Position numbers and translations under genes: made by a program. DNA of 6,006 nt from Myxococcota bacterium (GTDB taxonomy: Bacteria; Myxococcota; Polyangia; GCA-2747355; JAKLHH01), in the NCBI GenBank assembly GCA_022710245.1, contig JAKLHH010000513.1:1-6006 (forward strand). The letters run 5' to 3'. Position 1 is the first letter of the stretch. Each line of letters starts with the position of its first letter. Shown here piece by piece: positions 1 to 5,743 of this stretch. The notes below the pieces were generated by a model. The model did no database searches and was not told where the DNA came from. It saw only the letters and a program-made list of their open reading frames with translations.

Positions 1-1211
1 GGGTCGGCATCGGGCACGCCGGCACGCTGATCTCTGCCATCCTCTTCCTCTTCAGGCAGAAGTGGCGCACCTCGATCAACCGCTTCGCCGAGGCGATGAC
101 CATCTTCGCGGTCATGTGCGCGCTGATGTTCCCCTCGATCCACGTCGGGCGCGTCTGGGTGCTCTACTGGGTCTTCCCGCTGCCGAACCAGATGGGCGCC
201 TGGCCCAACTTCCGCAGCCCGCTCCTCTGGGACGTCTTCGCGGTGTCGATCTACGGCACCGTCTCGGTGCTCTTCTGGTACGTCGGCCTGATCCCCGACC
301 TGGCCACCATGCGCGACCGCGCGAAGACGCGCCTGCGCCAGATCATCTACGGCATCCTCGCGCTCGGCTGGCGCGGGTCGCACCGCCACTGGCACCACTA
401 CGAGGTCGCCTACCTGATCCTCGCCGGACTGGCGACGCCGCTGGTCCTCTCCGTCCACTCGGTGGTCTCCTTCGACTTCGCCACCTCGCAGCTCCCCGGC
501 TGGCACGCCACCATCTTCCCGCCCTACTTCGTGGCCGGCGCGATCTTCTCCGGCTTCGCCATGGTCCTCACGCTGATGATCATCGCCCGCCGCATCTTCG
601 GCCTGCAGCGCCTGATCACCATGCGGCACTTCGAGAACATGGCGAAGATCGTCCTGCTCACCGGGACCATCGTCGGCTACTCCTACGGGCTCGAGTTCTT
701 CATGGCCTGGTACAGCGGCAACCCGTACGAGGCCTTCGCCTTCATCAACCGCGCCTTCGGCCCCTACGCCTGGGCGTACTGGACCATGGTGACCTGCAAC
801 GTGCTCGTCCCGCAGATCTTCTGGTTCAAGTGGGCGCGCACCAGCATCCCGGTGCTCTTCGTCATCTCGATCTTCGTCAACATCGGGATGTGGTTCGAGC
901 GCTTCGTCATCATCGTCACCTCGCTCCACCGCGACTTCCTCCCGTCGAGCTGGGCCTACTTCCGGCCCACCTTCTGGGACGTCGCGACCTTCATCGGATC
1001 GATCGGCCTCTTCTTCACCATGTTCACCCTCTTCATCCGCTTCGTCCCTCAGGTGGCGATGGCCGAGGTGAAGACGGTGCTGCCGGAGGCCGACCCGCAC
1101 TACCGGCCCGGGGCCGAGGAGCCCGCGGCGACGCCGGTCACGGCCAGCGCGGGGGGCACCAGCGCGGCGAGCACCAGCGCGGGGCGCACGGGAGGGCACG
1201 CCGATGCCTGA
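1..1211 (+). CDS. actC: ACIII integral membrane subunit ActC (NrfD/PsrC-like), 5' truncated by window
   Basis: ActC is the main quinol-interacting membrane subunit of alternative complex III, an NrfD/PolS-type multi-helix protein. The frame is open from base 3 and encodes 402 visible residues. It begins inside a helix with [11 protein letters not shown] and continues through many hydrophobic segments (for example ITVIG-type helices near visible residues 32-42, 79-97, 130-155 and 300-335) to a Pro/Ala/Ser/Thr-rich tail from about residue 367. From memory of ACIII structures, the quinol-site His and Asp of ActC lie 30 residues apart. H47 (FPSIHVGR) and D77 (LLWDVF) here have that spacing, and D158 (VSFDFA) is a candidate third site. 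On that alignment roughly 90 N-terminal residues are missing, so the intact protein would be about 490 aa. The gene overlaps actD by 8 nt. Family assignment is firm; the active-site residues are inferred. Confidence 0.95.
   Translation, partial: VGIGHAGTLISAILFLFRQKWRTSINRFAEAMTIFAVMCALMFPSIHVGRVWVLYWVFPLPNQMGAWPNFRSPLLWDVFAVSIYGTVSVLFWYVGLIPDLATMRDRAKTRLRQIIYGILALGWRGSHRHWHHYEVAYLILAGLATPLVLSVHSVVSFDFATSQLPGWHATIFPPYFVAGAIFSGFAMVLTLMIIARRIFGLQRLITMRHFENMAKIVLLTGTIVGYSYGLEFFMAWYSGNPYEAFAFINRAFGPYAWAYWTMVTCNVLVPQIFWFKWARTSIPVLFVISIFVNIGMWFERFVIIVTSLHRDFLPSSWAYFRPTFWDVATFIGSIGLFFTMFTLFIRFVPQVAMAEVKTVLPEADPHYRPGAEEPAATPVTASAGGTSAASTSAGRTGGHADA
1144..1188 (+). repeat. Three tandem 15-bp repeats in the actC tail
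   Basis: Three adjacent copies of a 15-base unit occupy 1144-1158, 1159-1173 and 1174-1188. The first is CCAGCGCGGGGGGCA, the second CCAGCGCGGCGAGCA and the third CCAGCGCGGGGCGCA. Being a multiple of three, the array encodes repeated (A/T)SA(G/A)x pentapeptides in the C-terminal tail of ActC and cannot shift the frame when copy number changes. It looks like a replication-slippage expansion in a disordered tail. Confidence 0.85.
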
Positions 1212-1749
1212 GCTCGAGCTGGTCAAGCCCTACGGCCTCCTCGCCCGCTACGAGTCGGCGGGCGCGCTCTTCCACGCCTGCGAGCGCGTGCGCGACGAGG
1301 GCTTCACGCGCTGGGACGCGCACTCGCCCTTCCCGGTGCACGGCCTCAGCAAGGCGATGGGCCTCCGCCGGTCACGGCTCCCCTTCATCGTCCTCGTCAT
1401 GGCGCTCTCCGGCGGCGCGGGCGCGATGCTGCTGCAGTGGTGGGTGCACACCACCGAGTACCCGCTGGTCATCAGCGCCAAGCCGTTCTTCAGCTGGCCG
1501 GCGTTCATCCCCATCGTCTTCGAGGTCTCCATCCTCTGCGGGGCGCTCGGGGCGGTCTTCGGCATGCTCCACCTGACGCGGCTCCCGCGGCACCACCACT
1601 CGCTCTTCCGCTCGAAGGAGTTCGAGCGGGTGACCGATGACAAGTTCTTCATCTCCATCGAGGCGTGCGATCCGAGGTTCGACGCGGAGAAGACTGCCGA
1701 GCTCCTGCGCGAGCTCGGCGCGACGCACATCGAGACGGTGAGGGAGTGA
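1204..1749 (+). CDS. actD: ACIII membrane subunit ActD (DUF3341 family)
   Basis: ActD is a small membrane subunit of alternative complex III; its catalytic contribution is not established, though a role in stabilising the complex near ActC is usually assumed. The 181-residue product has the DUF3341 layout. A soluble N-terminal part opens with [13 protein letters not shown], a typical DUF3341 start. Two transmembrane helices follow at about residues 59-80 and 98-121, with [14 protein letters not shown] between them. A C-terminal soluble part includes [10 protein letters not shown] and ends in an alpha/beta segment, [15 protein letters not shown]. The start is ATG 1204, with GGAGGG at 1191-1196 seven bases upstream. 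It overlaps the end of actC by 8 nt, which suggests translational coupling. No haem or metal motif is present, as expected. The family call is secure from length, topology and position between actC and actE. Confidence 0.95.
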   Translation: MPELELVKPYGLLARYESAGALFHACERVRDEGFTRWDAHSPFPVHGLSKAMGLRRSRLPFIVLVMALSGGAGAMLLQWWVHTTEYPLVISAKPFFSWPAFIPIVFEVSILCGALGAVFGMLHLTRLPRHHHSLFRSKEFERVTDDKFFISIEACDPRFDAEKTAELLRELGATHIETVRE

Positions 1750-1754
1750 CCGCC

Positions 1755-2579
1755 ATGACCTCACCTCGTTACGTCGCTCGGAAGTTCCCGTCGGCTTCGA
1801 CGTCCGACGGCGCGTGGGGACCCCCGCTCGCGGGTCCCCCCCCACCCCTCGCGTCCGCGCGGGCAAGCGCAGCGCGGACCACGACCGCCCAGCCCGCTGT
1901 GGGCGCTCGGGGCGGGGCCTTGGCCCCCCCCGCGGCGCCCCACGCGCCGTCTCGTCATGATTCCTGTGATCCGCTGCGGACGACACTCCTCGTCGGGGTC
2001 ACCATCCTCCTCGCCCTCGCTGGCTGCCGCGGGCAGACCTCGCGCAAGCCGCCGATCCACCCGAACCAGAACATGGACCACCAGGAGCGCTACGAGGCGC
2101 AGGCGGAGAACACCTTCTTCGCCGACCACCGCGCGCAGCGGCCCGAGGTCCCAGGCACCGTGGCGATGGGCTCGCTCGGCGAGGACGACCTCCTCCAGCG
2201 CGGCCTCGAGGGCGGCGCGCCGGCGCAGCGCCTGCCGATGCCGCTCGACCGCAAGCTCCTCCTCCGCGGGCAGGAGCGCTTCGGCGTCTTCTGCGCGCCC
2301 TGCCACGACCAGGCGGGGACCGGCGACGGCATCGTGATCCGCCGCGGCATGGTGCCGCCGCCCGCGCTGAGCGATCCGAGGCTCCGCGCGATGGCGGTCG
2401 GTGACATCTTCCGGGTCCTCAGCAAGGGCGTGCGCAACATGCCCTCGTACGCCGCGCAGATCCCCGTCGAGGATCGCTGGGCCATCGTCGCCTATGTGCG
2501 GGCGCTCCAGGTCGCGCGGGGCGGTGCGCTGAAGGACGTCCCGCCGGACGTCGTCGACCAGAAAGGGTGGAGCAAGTGA
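1755..2579 (+). CDS. actE: ACIII monohaem cytochrome c lipoprotein ActE, with atypical N-terminal extension
   Basis: ActE carries electrons from the complex on a single c-type haem and is anchored outside the cytoplasmic membrane by a lipidated Cys. From ATG 1755 the protein is 274 aa. A lipoprotein signal, LRTTLLVGVTILLALAGC, ends at C91. The ActE-type segment PPIHPNQNMDHQERYE and a PEVPGTVAMG stretch follow. The haem motif CAPCH is at residues 180-184, and M229 in VRNMPSY is the likely axial ligand. ATG 1755 lies 5 nt after the actD stop with AGGGAG (1741-1746) eight bases upstream, and it is the only well-placed start in this frame. However, residues 1 to about 73 precede the signal peptide, and 18-66 are encoded by a palindromic repeat element, so the start is uncertain. 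The nearest downstream alternative in frame is a weak CTG at 1974, without a ribosome site. The body of the protein is typical ActE; the N-terminus is not. Confidence 0.92.
   Translation: MTSPRYVARKFPSASTSDGAWGPPLAGPPPPLASARASAARTTTAQPAVGARGGALAPPAAPHAPSRHDSCDPLRTTLLVGVTILLALAGCRGQTSRKPPIHPNQNMDHQERYEAQAENTFFADHRAQRPEVPGTVAMGSLGEDDLLQRGLEGGAPAQRLPMPLDRKLLLRGQERFGVFCAPCHDQAGTGDGIVIRRGMVPPPALSDPRLRAMAVGDIFRVLSKGVRNMPSYAAQIPVEDRWAIVAYVRALQVARGGALKDVPPDVVDQKGWSK
1806..1951. mobile_element. Palindromic repeat element with 14-bp terminal inverted repeats, inside actE 5' end
   Basis: The left end GACGGCGCGTGGGG (1806-1819) and right end CCCCACGCGCCGTC (1938-1951) are perfect reverse complements. 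Between them lie more dyads: GGGGA at 1816-1820 with TCCCC at 1835-1839, enclosing CCCG(CTCG)CGGG; GTCCGCGC at 1853-1860 with GCGCGGAC at 1872-1879; CCGCCC at 1885-1890 with GGGCGG at 1910-1915, enclosing GCCC/GGGC; and the palindrome GGGGCCTTGGCCCC at 1914-1927. Just outside, CCGTCGG (1788-1794) pairs with CCGACGG (1804-1810). CATGA occurs at 1754-1758 and again at 1956-1960, bracketing a somewhat larger unit. No transposase is encoded, so if mobile it is non-autonomous (MITE, REP or Rickettsia-palindromic-element style). The actE frame runs through without a stop. The structure is directly visible; mobility is inferred. Confidence 0.65.
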
Positions 2580-3784
2580 GCCACGCCCACGCCTCGCTCC
2601 AGGTCGAGCAGGTCTCGGTCCGCCCGGGCAGCGGCTGGGCGAAGCTCCCGCTCGTCGGCGCCCTCCTCGCGGTGGTCGGGCTCGGCGCCGCCGCCTGGCT
2701 CGGCCGCGGCGACCCGCGTCAGTTCGCCCACTCGTACCTGGTCGCCTTCCTCTACTTCCTCAGCATCGCCCTCGGCGGGCTCTTCTTCGTGCTCGTCCAG
2801 CACGCGACGCGCTCGGGCTGGAGCGTCGTCGTCCGCCGCACGGCGGAGAACGTCGCCGGCACGCTCCCCCTCTTCGCGCTCCTCTTCATCCCGGTCGCGC
2901 TCGGCCTGCACGCGCTCTTCGAGTGGACCCACGCGGAGGAGGTCGCGCGGGACCACCTGCTCGCGCACAAGCGCCCCTACCTGAACGAGACCTTCTTCTT
3001 CATCCGCGCCGCGGTCTACCTGGTCTCCTGGACGCTGATCAGCTGGTGGTACCGCCGCGTCTCGGTGAAGCAGGACGCGAGCGGCGACCGCCAGCTGACG
3101 CGCCGGCTGCAGACGGCGAGCGCCCCGGCGCTGATCGTCTACGGCATCACCGTCACCTTCGCGTCGTTCGATTGGCTGATGTCGCTCGCGCCGCACTGGT
3201 ACTCGACCATCTTCGGCATCTACTTCTTCGCCGGCGCGGTGGTCGGCCTCTTCGCGGTGCTCGGCCTCCTCGCGCTCGGGCTCCGGCGGAGCGACGCCGC
3301 GGGCGGGGCGATCACCGTCGAGCACCTGCACGACGTCAGCCGGCTCCTCTTCGCCTTCACCTGCTTCTGGGCCTACATCGCCTTCTCGCAGTTCATGCTC
3401 CTCTGGTACGCGAACATCCCCGAGGAGACCATCTTCTACCTGCACCGCATCCGCGGCTCGTGGCTGACCCTCAGCGTGGTGCTCGCGGTGGGGCACTTCT
3501 GCGCGCCCTTCCTCTTCCTCCTCCCGCGCACGATCAAGCGCTCCGGCCCAGGCCTCGCGCTGGCCGCGCTCTGGCTCCTCGGCATGCACTACCTGGATCT
3601 CTACTGGCTGGTGATGCCGCGCCTCCACCCGGCCGGCGTCACGCCCCACGTCCTCGACGGGGCCTGCCTGCTCGGCGTGGGCGGCGTGTTCCTCTGCGGC
3701 CTCGGCCTCCTCATGCGGCGCGCGGCGCTGATCCCGGTCAAGGATCCGCGGCTGCCGGAGTCGCTCTCGTTCGAGAACTACTGA
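2576..3784 (+). CDS. actF: ACIII integral membrane subunit ActF (NrfD-like, second)
   Basis: ActF is the second NrfD/PsrC-like membrane subunit of alternative complex III, homologous to ActC and thought to contribute to a proton path. The 402-residue product has about ten predicted membrane helices, at roughly 23-43, 52-76, 94-115, 140-160, 183-203, 213-236, 255-280, 296-316, 326-346 and 363-381. Family-typical stretches are DPRQFAHSYLVAFLYF (46-61), FDWLMSLAPHWYSTIFG (198-214), FWAYIAFSQFMLLWYANIPE (264-283) and ALWLLGMHYLDLYWLVMP (331-348). I chose GTG 2576, which overlaps the actE stop as GTGA with GGAG at 2569-2572, although the spacing is short. GTG 2567 would add three residues and cannot be excluded. 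The overlap points to translational coupling with actE. It is the last ACIII gene in the usual order A-B-C-D-E-F. Confidence 0.95.
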   Translation: MSHAHASLQVEQVSVRPGSGWAKLPLVGALLAVVGLGAAAWLGRGDPRQFAHSYLVAFLYFLSIALGGLFFVLVQHATRSGWSVVVRRTAENVAGTLPLFALLFIPVALGLHALFEWTHAEEVARDHLLAHKRPYLNETFFFIRAAVYLVSWTLISWWYRRVSVKQDASGDRQLTRRLQTASAPALIVYGITVTFASFDWLMSLAPHWYSTIFGIYFFAGAVVGLFAVLGLLALGLRRSDAAGGAITVEHLHDVSRLLFAFTCFWAYIAFSQFMLLWYANIPEETIFYLHRIRGSWLTLSVVLAVGHFCAPFLFLLPRTIKRSGPGLALAALWLLGMHYLDLYWLVMPRLHPAGVTPHVLDGACLLGVGGVFLCGLGLLMRRAALIPVKDPRLPESLSFENY

Positions 3785-3785
3785 G

Positions 3786-3800
3786 CCCGCGAGCTGCGGG
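3786..3800 (+). terminator. Weak hairpin directly after actF
   Basis: CCCGC (3786-3790) and GCGGG (3796-3800) form a 5-bp GC stem with a 5-base loop, starting two bases after the actF stop codon. No run of T follows, so this is not a canonical intrinsic terminator. It may be a 3'-end stability structure or simply chance in GC-rich DNA. Confidence 0.25.
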
Positions 3801-3883
3801 ATCGGATCGAAGTCGTGGTCGAGGGTATGAAGGGCCAGGCCAGGCTGCAGCACCAGCGCGGCGATCCAGACGACGGTGGTCGG

Positions 3884-3892
3884 TGGTATCCT
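3884..3892 (+). promoter_or_regulatory. Possible extended -10 promoter upstream of the 3973 gene
   Basis: TGGTATCCT fits an extended -10 (TGn then TATCCT, 4 of 6 matches to TATAAT). No good -35 is visible at the expected distance. It lies 81 bp before the ATG of the downstream gene, in the 188-bp gap after actF, so that gene could be transcribed on its own. The rest of this gap shows no recognisable gene or RNA. Confidence 0.25.
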
Positions 3893-3946
3893 CCTGGTCG
3901 TCAGCGTGGGGAAGACACGACCGCGGTTCCAGTAGCCACGCACCAC

Positions 3947-3958
3947 GCTCGCGCGAGC
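3947..3958. repeat. Perfect 12-bp palindrome in the leader of the 3973 gene
   Basis: GCTCGCGCGAGC is a perfect palindrome ending two bases before the ribosome binding site GAGGAGG (3961-3967). It could be a dimeric-regulator operator, or in RNA a short stem next to the ribosome site. Palindromes made only of CG-rich steps are not rare at this base composition. Confidence 0.35.
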
Positions 3959-3972
3959 ACGAGGAGGACTCC

Positions 3973-4863
3973 ATGGGTGCCGACCTGATCGGCTGGCGCA
4001 ACTGCCAGCTCCAGCGCACGCTGGGGCCGCAAGGCTTCCTGCAGAGGCTGAAGATGCGGGCCTACCGCTCGGTCCTCGAGGCGCAGGTGCCCCCGGAGCA
4101 GCTCGAGGAGACGAGCGTCGCCGTGATCGTCAACGGCGAGCGGCGCGACCTCACCTACCGCGAGATCCGGCGACTGGCCGAGGAGATGGCCGCGGGCAGC
4201 CCCGAGTGCTGCAGCTGCCCGCTCACCGTCGAGGGCCAGCCGCTCGGCTGCTACCACTTCGTCACCTATCCGGTCGACGTGCGCTTCGAGGAGGAGGTCT
4301 TCGAGTTCTTCTGCTCGCAGCTGCCGAGGCGCGACAGCATCAGCGACCAGCTCTATCGCGACATCGTCTCCCGGGCGCCTGCGGCCGGGAGCGGCTGGCA
4401 CGTGCGCCGCGGCGGCCCGGCCATGCCGCAGCAGGGAGTGCCAGGCACGCTCGCCCAGCGGCCGACGCCGCTCGAGCACCGCTGGGGCGGCCTCTTTCGC
4501 AAGCAGCGCGTGGACAGCGCGCAGCTCCTCAGCACGCTCTTCGTCCCGCTGCCGAGCCCGCCGCTGGTCGTCGGCTACGCCCGCTTCTGGCGCGAGCTCC
4601 TCGAGCACCTGGACGGCAAGCTGGCCGAGCGGATGCGAGAGCGCGGCATCGAGCTGGGCGAGGATGGCCGCCTCAAGCTCGCCGTCACCCAGCAGGAGCA
4701 CGACGACCCCAGGCTGCTCGCGGCGAAGATGGAGGGCGACGTGGCCGCCCTGAAGGAGCTGGAGGCGGGGACGATCGAGGAGGTGAGGGCGTTCGCGCGG
4801 ATGATGGCCGCCCTCGCGGCTCACGCTGTCGACGACGGCTGGCAGCTCCTGGCGGACGCGTAG
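3973..4863 (+). CDS. Hypothetical cytoplasmic protein with ECCSCP motif, function unknown
   Basis: I do not recognise this 296-residue protein. The start is ATG 3973, with an almost ideal ribosome site GAGGAGG (3961-3967) five bases upstream. There is no signal peptide or membrane helix, so it should be cytoplasmic. Residues 45-115 look like a compact alpha/beta domain: a strand with VAVIVNGERRDLTYREI, a helix, the cysteine cluster ECCSCP (C79, C80, C82), then LGCYHFVTYPVDV (C93) and FEFFCSQL (C114). C11 lies near the N-terminus. The middle (about 135-175) is Gly/Pro/Arg-rich and probably flexible. The C-terminal part (about 203-294) is mostly charged helices and could mediate protein contacts. 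The clustered cysteines could bind zinc or another metal or be redox active, but no CxxCH haem motif is present. It separates actF from the oxidase-assembly genes; gaps on both sides suggest it may be a separate transcription unit. Codon style matches its neighbours. Confidence 0.85.
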   Translation: MGADLIGWRNCQLQRTLGPQGFLQRLKMRAYRSVLEAQVPPEQLEETSVAVIVNGERRDLTYREIRRLAEEMAAGSPECCSCPLTVEGQPLGCYHFVTYPVDVRFEEEVFEFFCSQLPRRDSISDQLYRDIVSRAPAAGSGWHVRRGGPAMPQQGVPGTLAQRPTPLEHRWGGLFRKQRVDSAQLLSTLFVPLPSPPLVVGYARFWRELLEHLDGKLAERMRERGIELGEDGRLKLAVTQQEHDDPRLLAAKMEGDVAALKELEAGTIEEVRAFARMMAALAAHAVDDGWQLLADA

Positions 4864-4893
4864 CTCACCCCCCGGGCCATGTCCTCGCGGTCT

Positions 4894-4905
4894 CGGCGAT
4901 CGCCG
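4894..4905. repeat. Perfect 12-bp palindrome CGGCGATCGCCG
   Basis: CGGCGATCGCCG is a perfect palindrome 30 bases after the stop of the 3973 gene, in the 229-bp gap before the next gene. Its core GCGATCGC is frequent in some genomes. It could be an operator or a chance dyad; nothing further can be decided from one copy. Confidence 0.25.
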
Positions 4906-4955
4906 TGCCCACGCTCTCCGCTGCGCGGGGGGGCTGGAGCGCTGACCAGCTGACC

Positions 4956-4978
4956 GGCCGCCTCGGTGACCGCCGGCC
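4956..4978 (+). terminator. GC-rich hairpin in the gap after the 3973 gene
   Basis: GGCCG (4956-4960) pairs with CGGCC (4974-4978), and inside this CGG (4964-4966) pairs with CCG (4970-4972) across a TGA loop. It lies about 90 bases after the stop codon and has no following T run. It may slow or end transcription of the upstream gene, but the evidence is only the possible fold. Confidence 0.2.
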
Positions 4979-5008
4979 ACCTCCGTGCCAGCGATCACGG
5001 CCCCGAGG

Positions 5009-5036
5009 TTGCACCGCGAAGCTGGCGGACTATCTT
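5009..5036 (+). promoter_or_regulatory. Candidate sigma70-like promoter for the 5093-sco genes
   Basis: TTGCAC (5009-5014) and TATCTT (5031-5036) are separated by 16 bp and match the -35 and -10 consensus at 3 and 4 of 6 positions. The stretch around 5029-5055 is clearly richer in A and T than the rest of the window. Transcription would begin near 5043, about 50 bp before the GTG start at 5093. The consensus match is modest, so this is a candidate only. Confidence 0.4.
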
Positions 5037-5053
5037 TAGTCGCGAACGATCGT
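5028..5053. promoter_or_regulatory. Dyads over the candidate -10 region, possible operator
   Basis: GACTA (5028-5032) and TAGTC (5037-5041) form a perfect 5-bp inverted repeat around TCTT, and so lie directly over the candidate -10 hexamer. A second perfect palindrome, ACGATCGT (5046-5053), sits just downstream, where transcription would start. A regulator binding here would block the promoter; no regulator gene is visible in the window. Confidence 0.3.
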
Positions 5054-5092
5054 ACTCATCCGGTTGAGCTGGGGGCTCCCACGGAGAGCAAC

Positions 5093-5743
5093 GTGAGCGA
5101 CGTCAGCAGCAAGCGGGGCGGCGGCGAGCCCGCTGGCTCCGCGGAGGGCGAGGGCACTGCACCGAGCGCGCCGGGCGCGAGCACAGCCGCGCCGGCCGGG
5201 AGCGCAGCCTCGGAGGCGGCCGCGCGCGCCGCGACCGAGGCGCTGGAGCCCGGCGAGCCCGCGGTGGCGCTCGTCCCCGAGCCAGATGCCCTCGGCGCCG
5301 AGCCCGACGCGCCGCCCACCCGCAAGCTCTTCATCCAGATCGGGCTCCTGATGGTGATCCTGGTCGGCGTGCTCTTCGGCCTCTGGGAGATCTTCGAGCT
5401 GGACAGCGAGCGCGAGGTCTACCAGAAGGAGCTCTCTCGCCCGAACCGCGAGCTCCTCGAGCTCCTCGCCCGCGACGAGGGGCGGCTCGCGCGCTACGAG
5501 CTCCTCGACCCGAAGCTCGGCGTCTATCAGCTCCCGATCGACCGCGCCATGGAGCTCCTCCTCGCCGAGCCCGCGCGGCTCGCGCCCATCCCGGTTTGTC
5601 GCGGCGCCGCACAGGTCGGGCAGTCGTGCGGAGCTGCCGCGACCGACCCATCCGCGGCGGCTCCCGGGCTGGTCAAGCCCGCGGCGGCAGGTCCGGCGTC
5701 GCGTCCGCGCGCATCACGCCCGCGCGCCGAGGCGAGGCCGTGA
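5093..5743 (+). CDS. Single-pass membrane protein with YQLPIDRAMELL motif, likely linked to oxidase biogenesis
   Basis: This 216-residue protein has no function I can name. Residues 1-75 are low complexity, rich in Ala, Gly, Ser, Pro and Glu, and probably disordered in the cytoplasm. One membrane helix follows after TRK, LFIQIGLLMVILVGVLFGLW (79-98), and the rest would face the periplasm. That part has a charged helix (about 102-135) and the stretch GVYQLPIDRAMELL (143-156), then a Pro/Ala-rich tail with C169 and C179. From memory, small membrane proteins with a (V/Y)x(I/L)PI(D/E)RAMELL-like motif are found beside sco and oxidase genes in ACIII loci of several phyla. I chose GTG 5093, preceded by GGAGAG (5083-5088). 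An upstream GTG at 4985 in the same frame would place the start before the candidate promoter and has no comparable ribosome site. The stop overlaps the sco start by 4 nt (GTGA), indicating coupled translation and a shared role. Confidence 0.85.
   Translation: MSDVSSKRGGGEPAGSAEGEGTAPSAPGASTAAPAGSAASEAAARAATEALEPGEPAVALVPEPDALGAEPDAPPTRKLFIQIGLLMVILVGVLFGLWEIFELDSEREVYQKELSRPNRELLELLARDEGRLARYELLDPKLGVYQLPIDRAMELLLAEPARLAPIPVCRGAAQVGQSCGAAATDPSAAAPGLVKPAAAGPASRPRASRPRAEARP

Noticed and set aside
62..1576. 504-codon + strand frame over actC and actD
   Set aside because: It is out of frame with two well-identified genes; its Arg/Leu/Pro/His-rich product has no family features.
1806..1951. The palindromic element as an intrinsic terminator or CRISPR repeat
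   Set aside because: It lacks a T run, lies inside an operon, and the dyads are different from one another and not regularly spaced repeats.
1957..2337. 126-codon frame starting at ATG 1957 as an independent gene
   Set aside because: It has no ribosome site next to it and soon becomes a Ser/Arg/Thr-rich shadow of actE. Its ATG may still be a relic of the old actE start.
2492..3946. 484-codon open frame on the minus strand
   Set aside because: It is antisense to actF and dominated by Glu/Arg/Asp/Ala repeats, the usual shadow of a GC-rich membrane-protein gene. It has no ribosome site and no recognisable domain.
2923..3972. Upstream extension of the 3973 reading frame through actF
   Set aside because: The open frame continues far upstream, but that part is an out-of-frame reading of actF. 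GAGGAGG at 3961 fixes the start at ATG 3973.
4211..4218. ECCSCP as a haem-binding or ferredoxin motif
   Set aside because: There is no CxxCH, no four-cysteine ferredoxin spacing, and the protein has no signal for export, so a cytochrome c or classic iron-sulfur assignment is not supported.
4930..4980. Repeated GCTGACC/TGACCG units as a tandem repeat
   Set aside because: The copies are short, imperfect and irregularly spaced; chance is enough in this composition.
3901..4998. 365-codon minus-strand frame opposite the 3973 gene
   Set aside because: Only one strand has a strong ribosome site and sensible amino acid balance. The + strand gene wins; the minus product is Arg/Ala/Leu-rich shadow.
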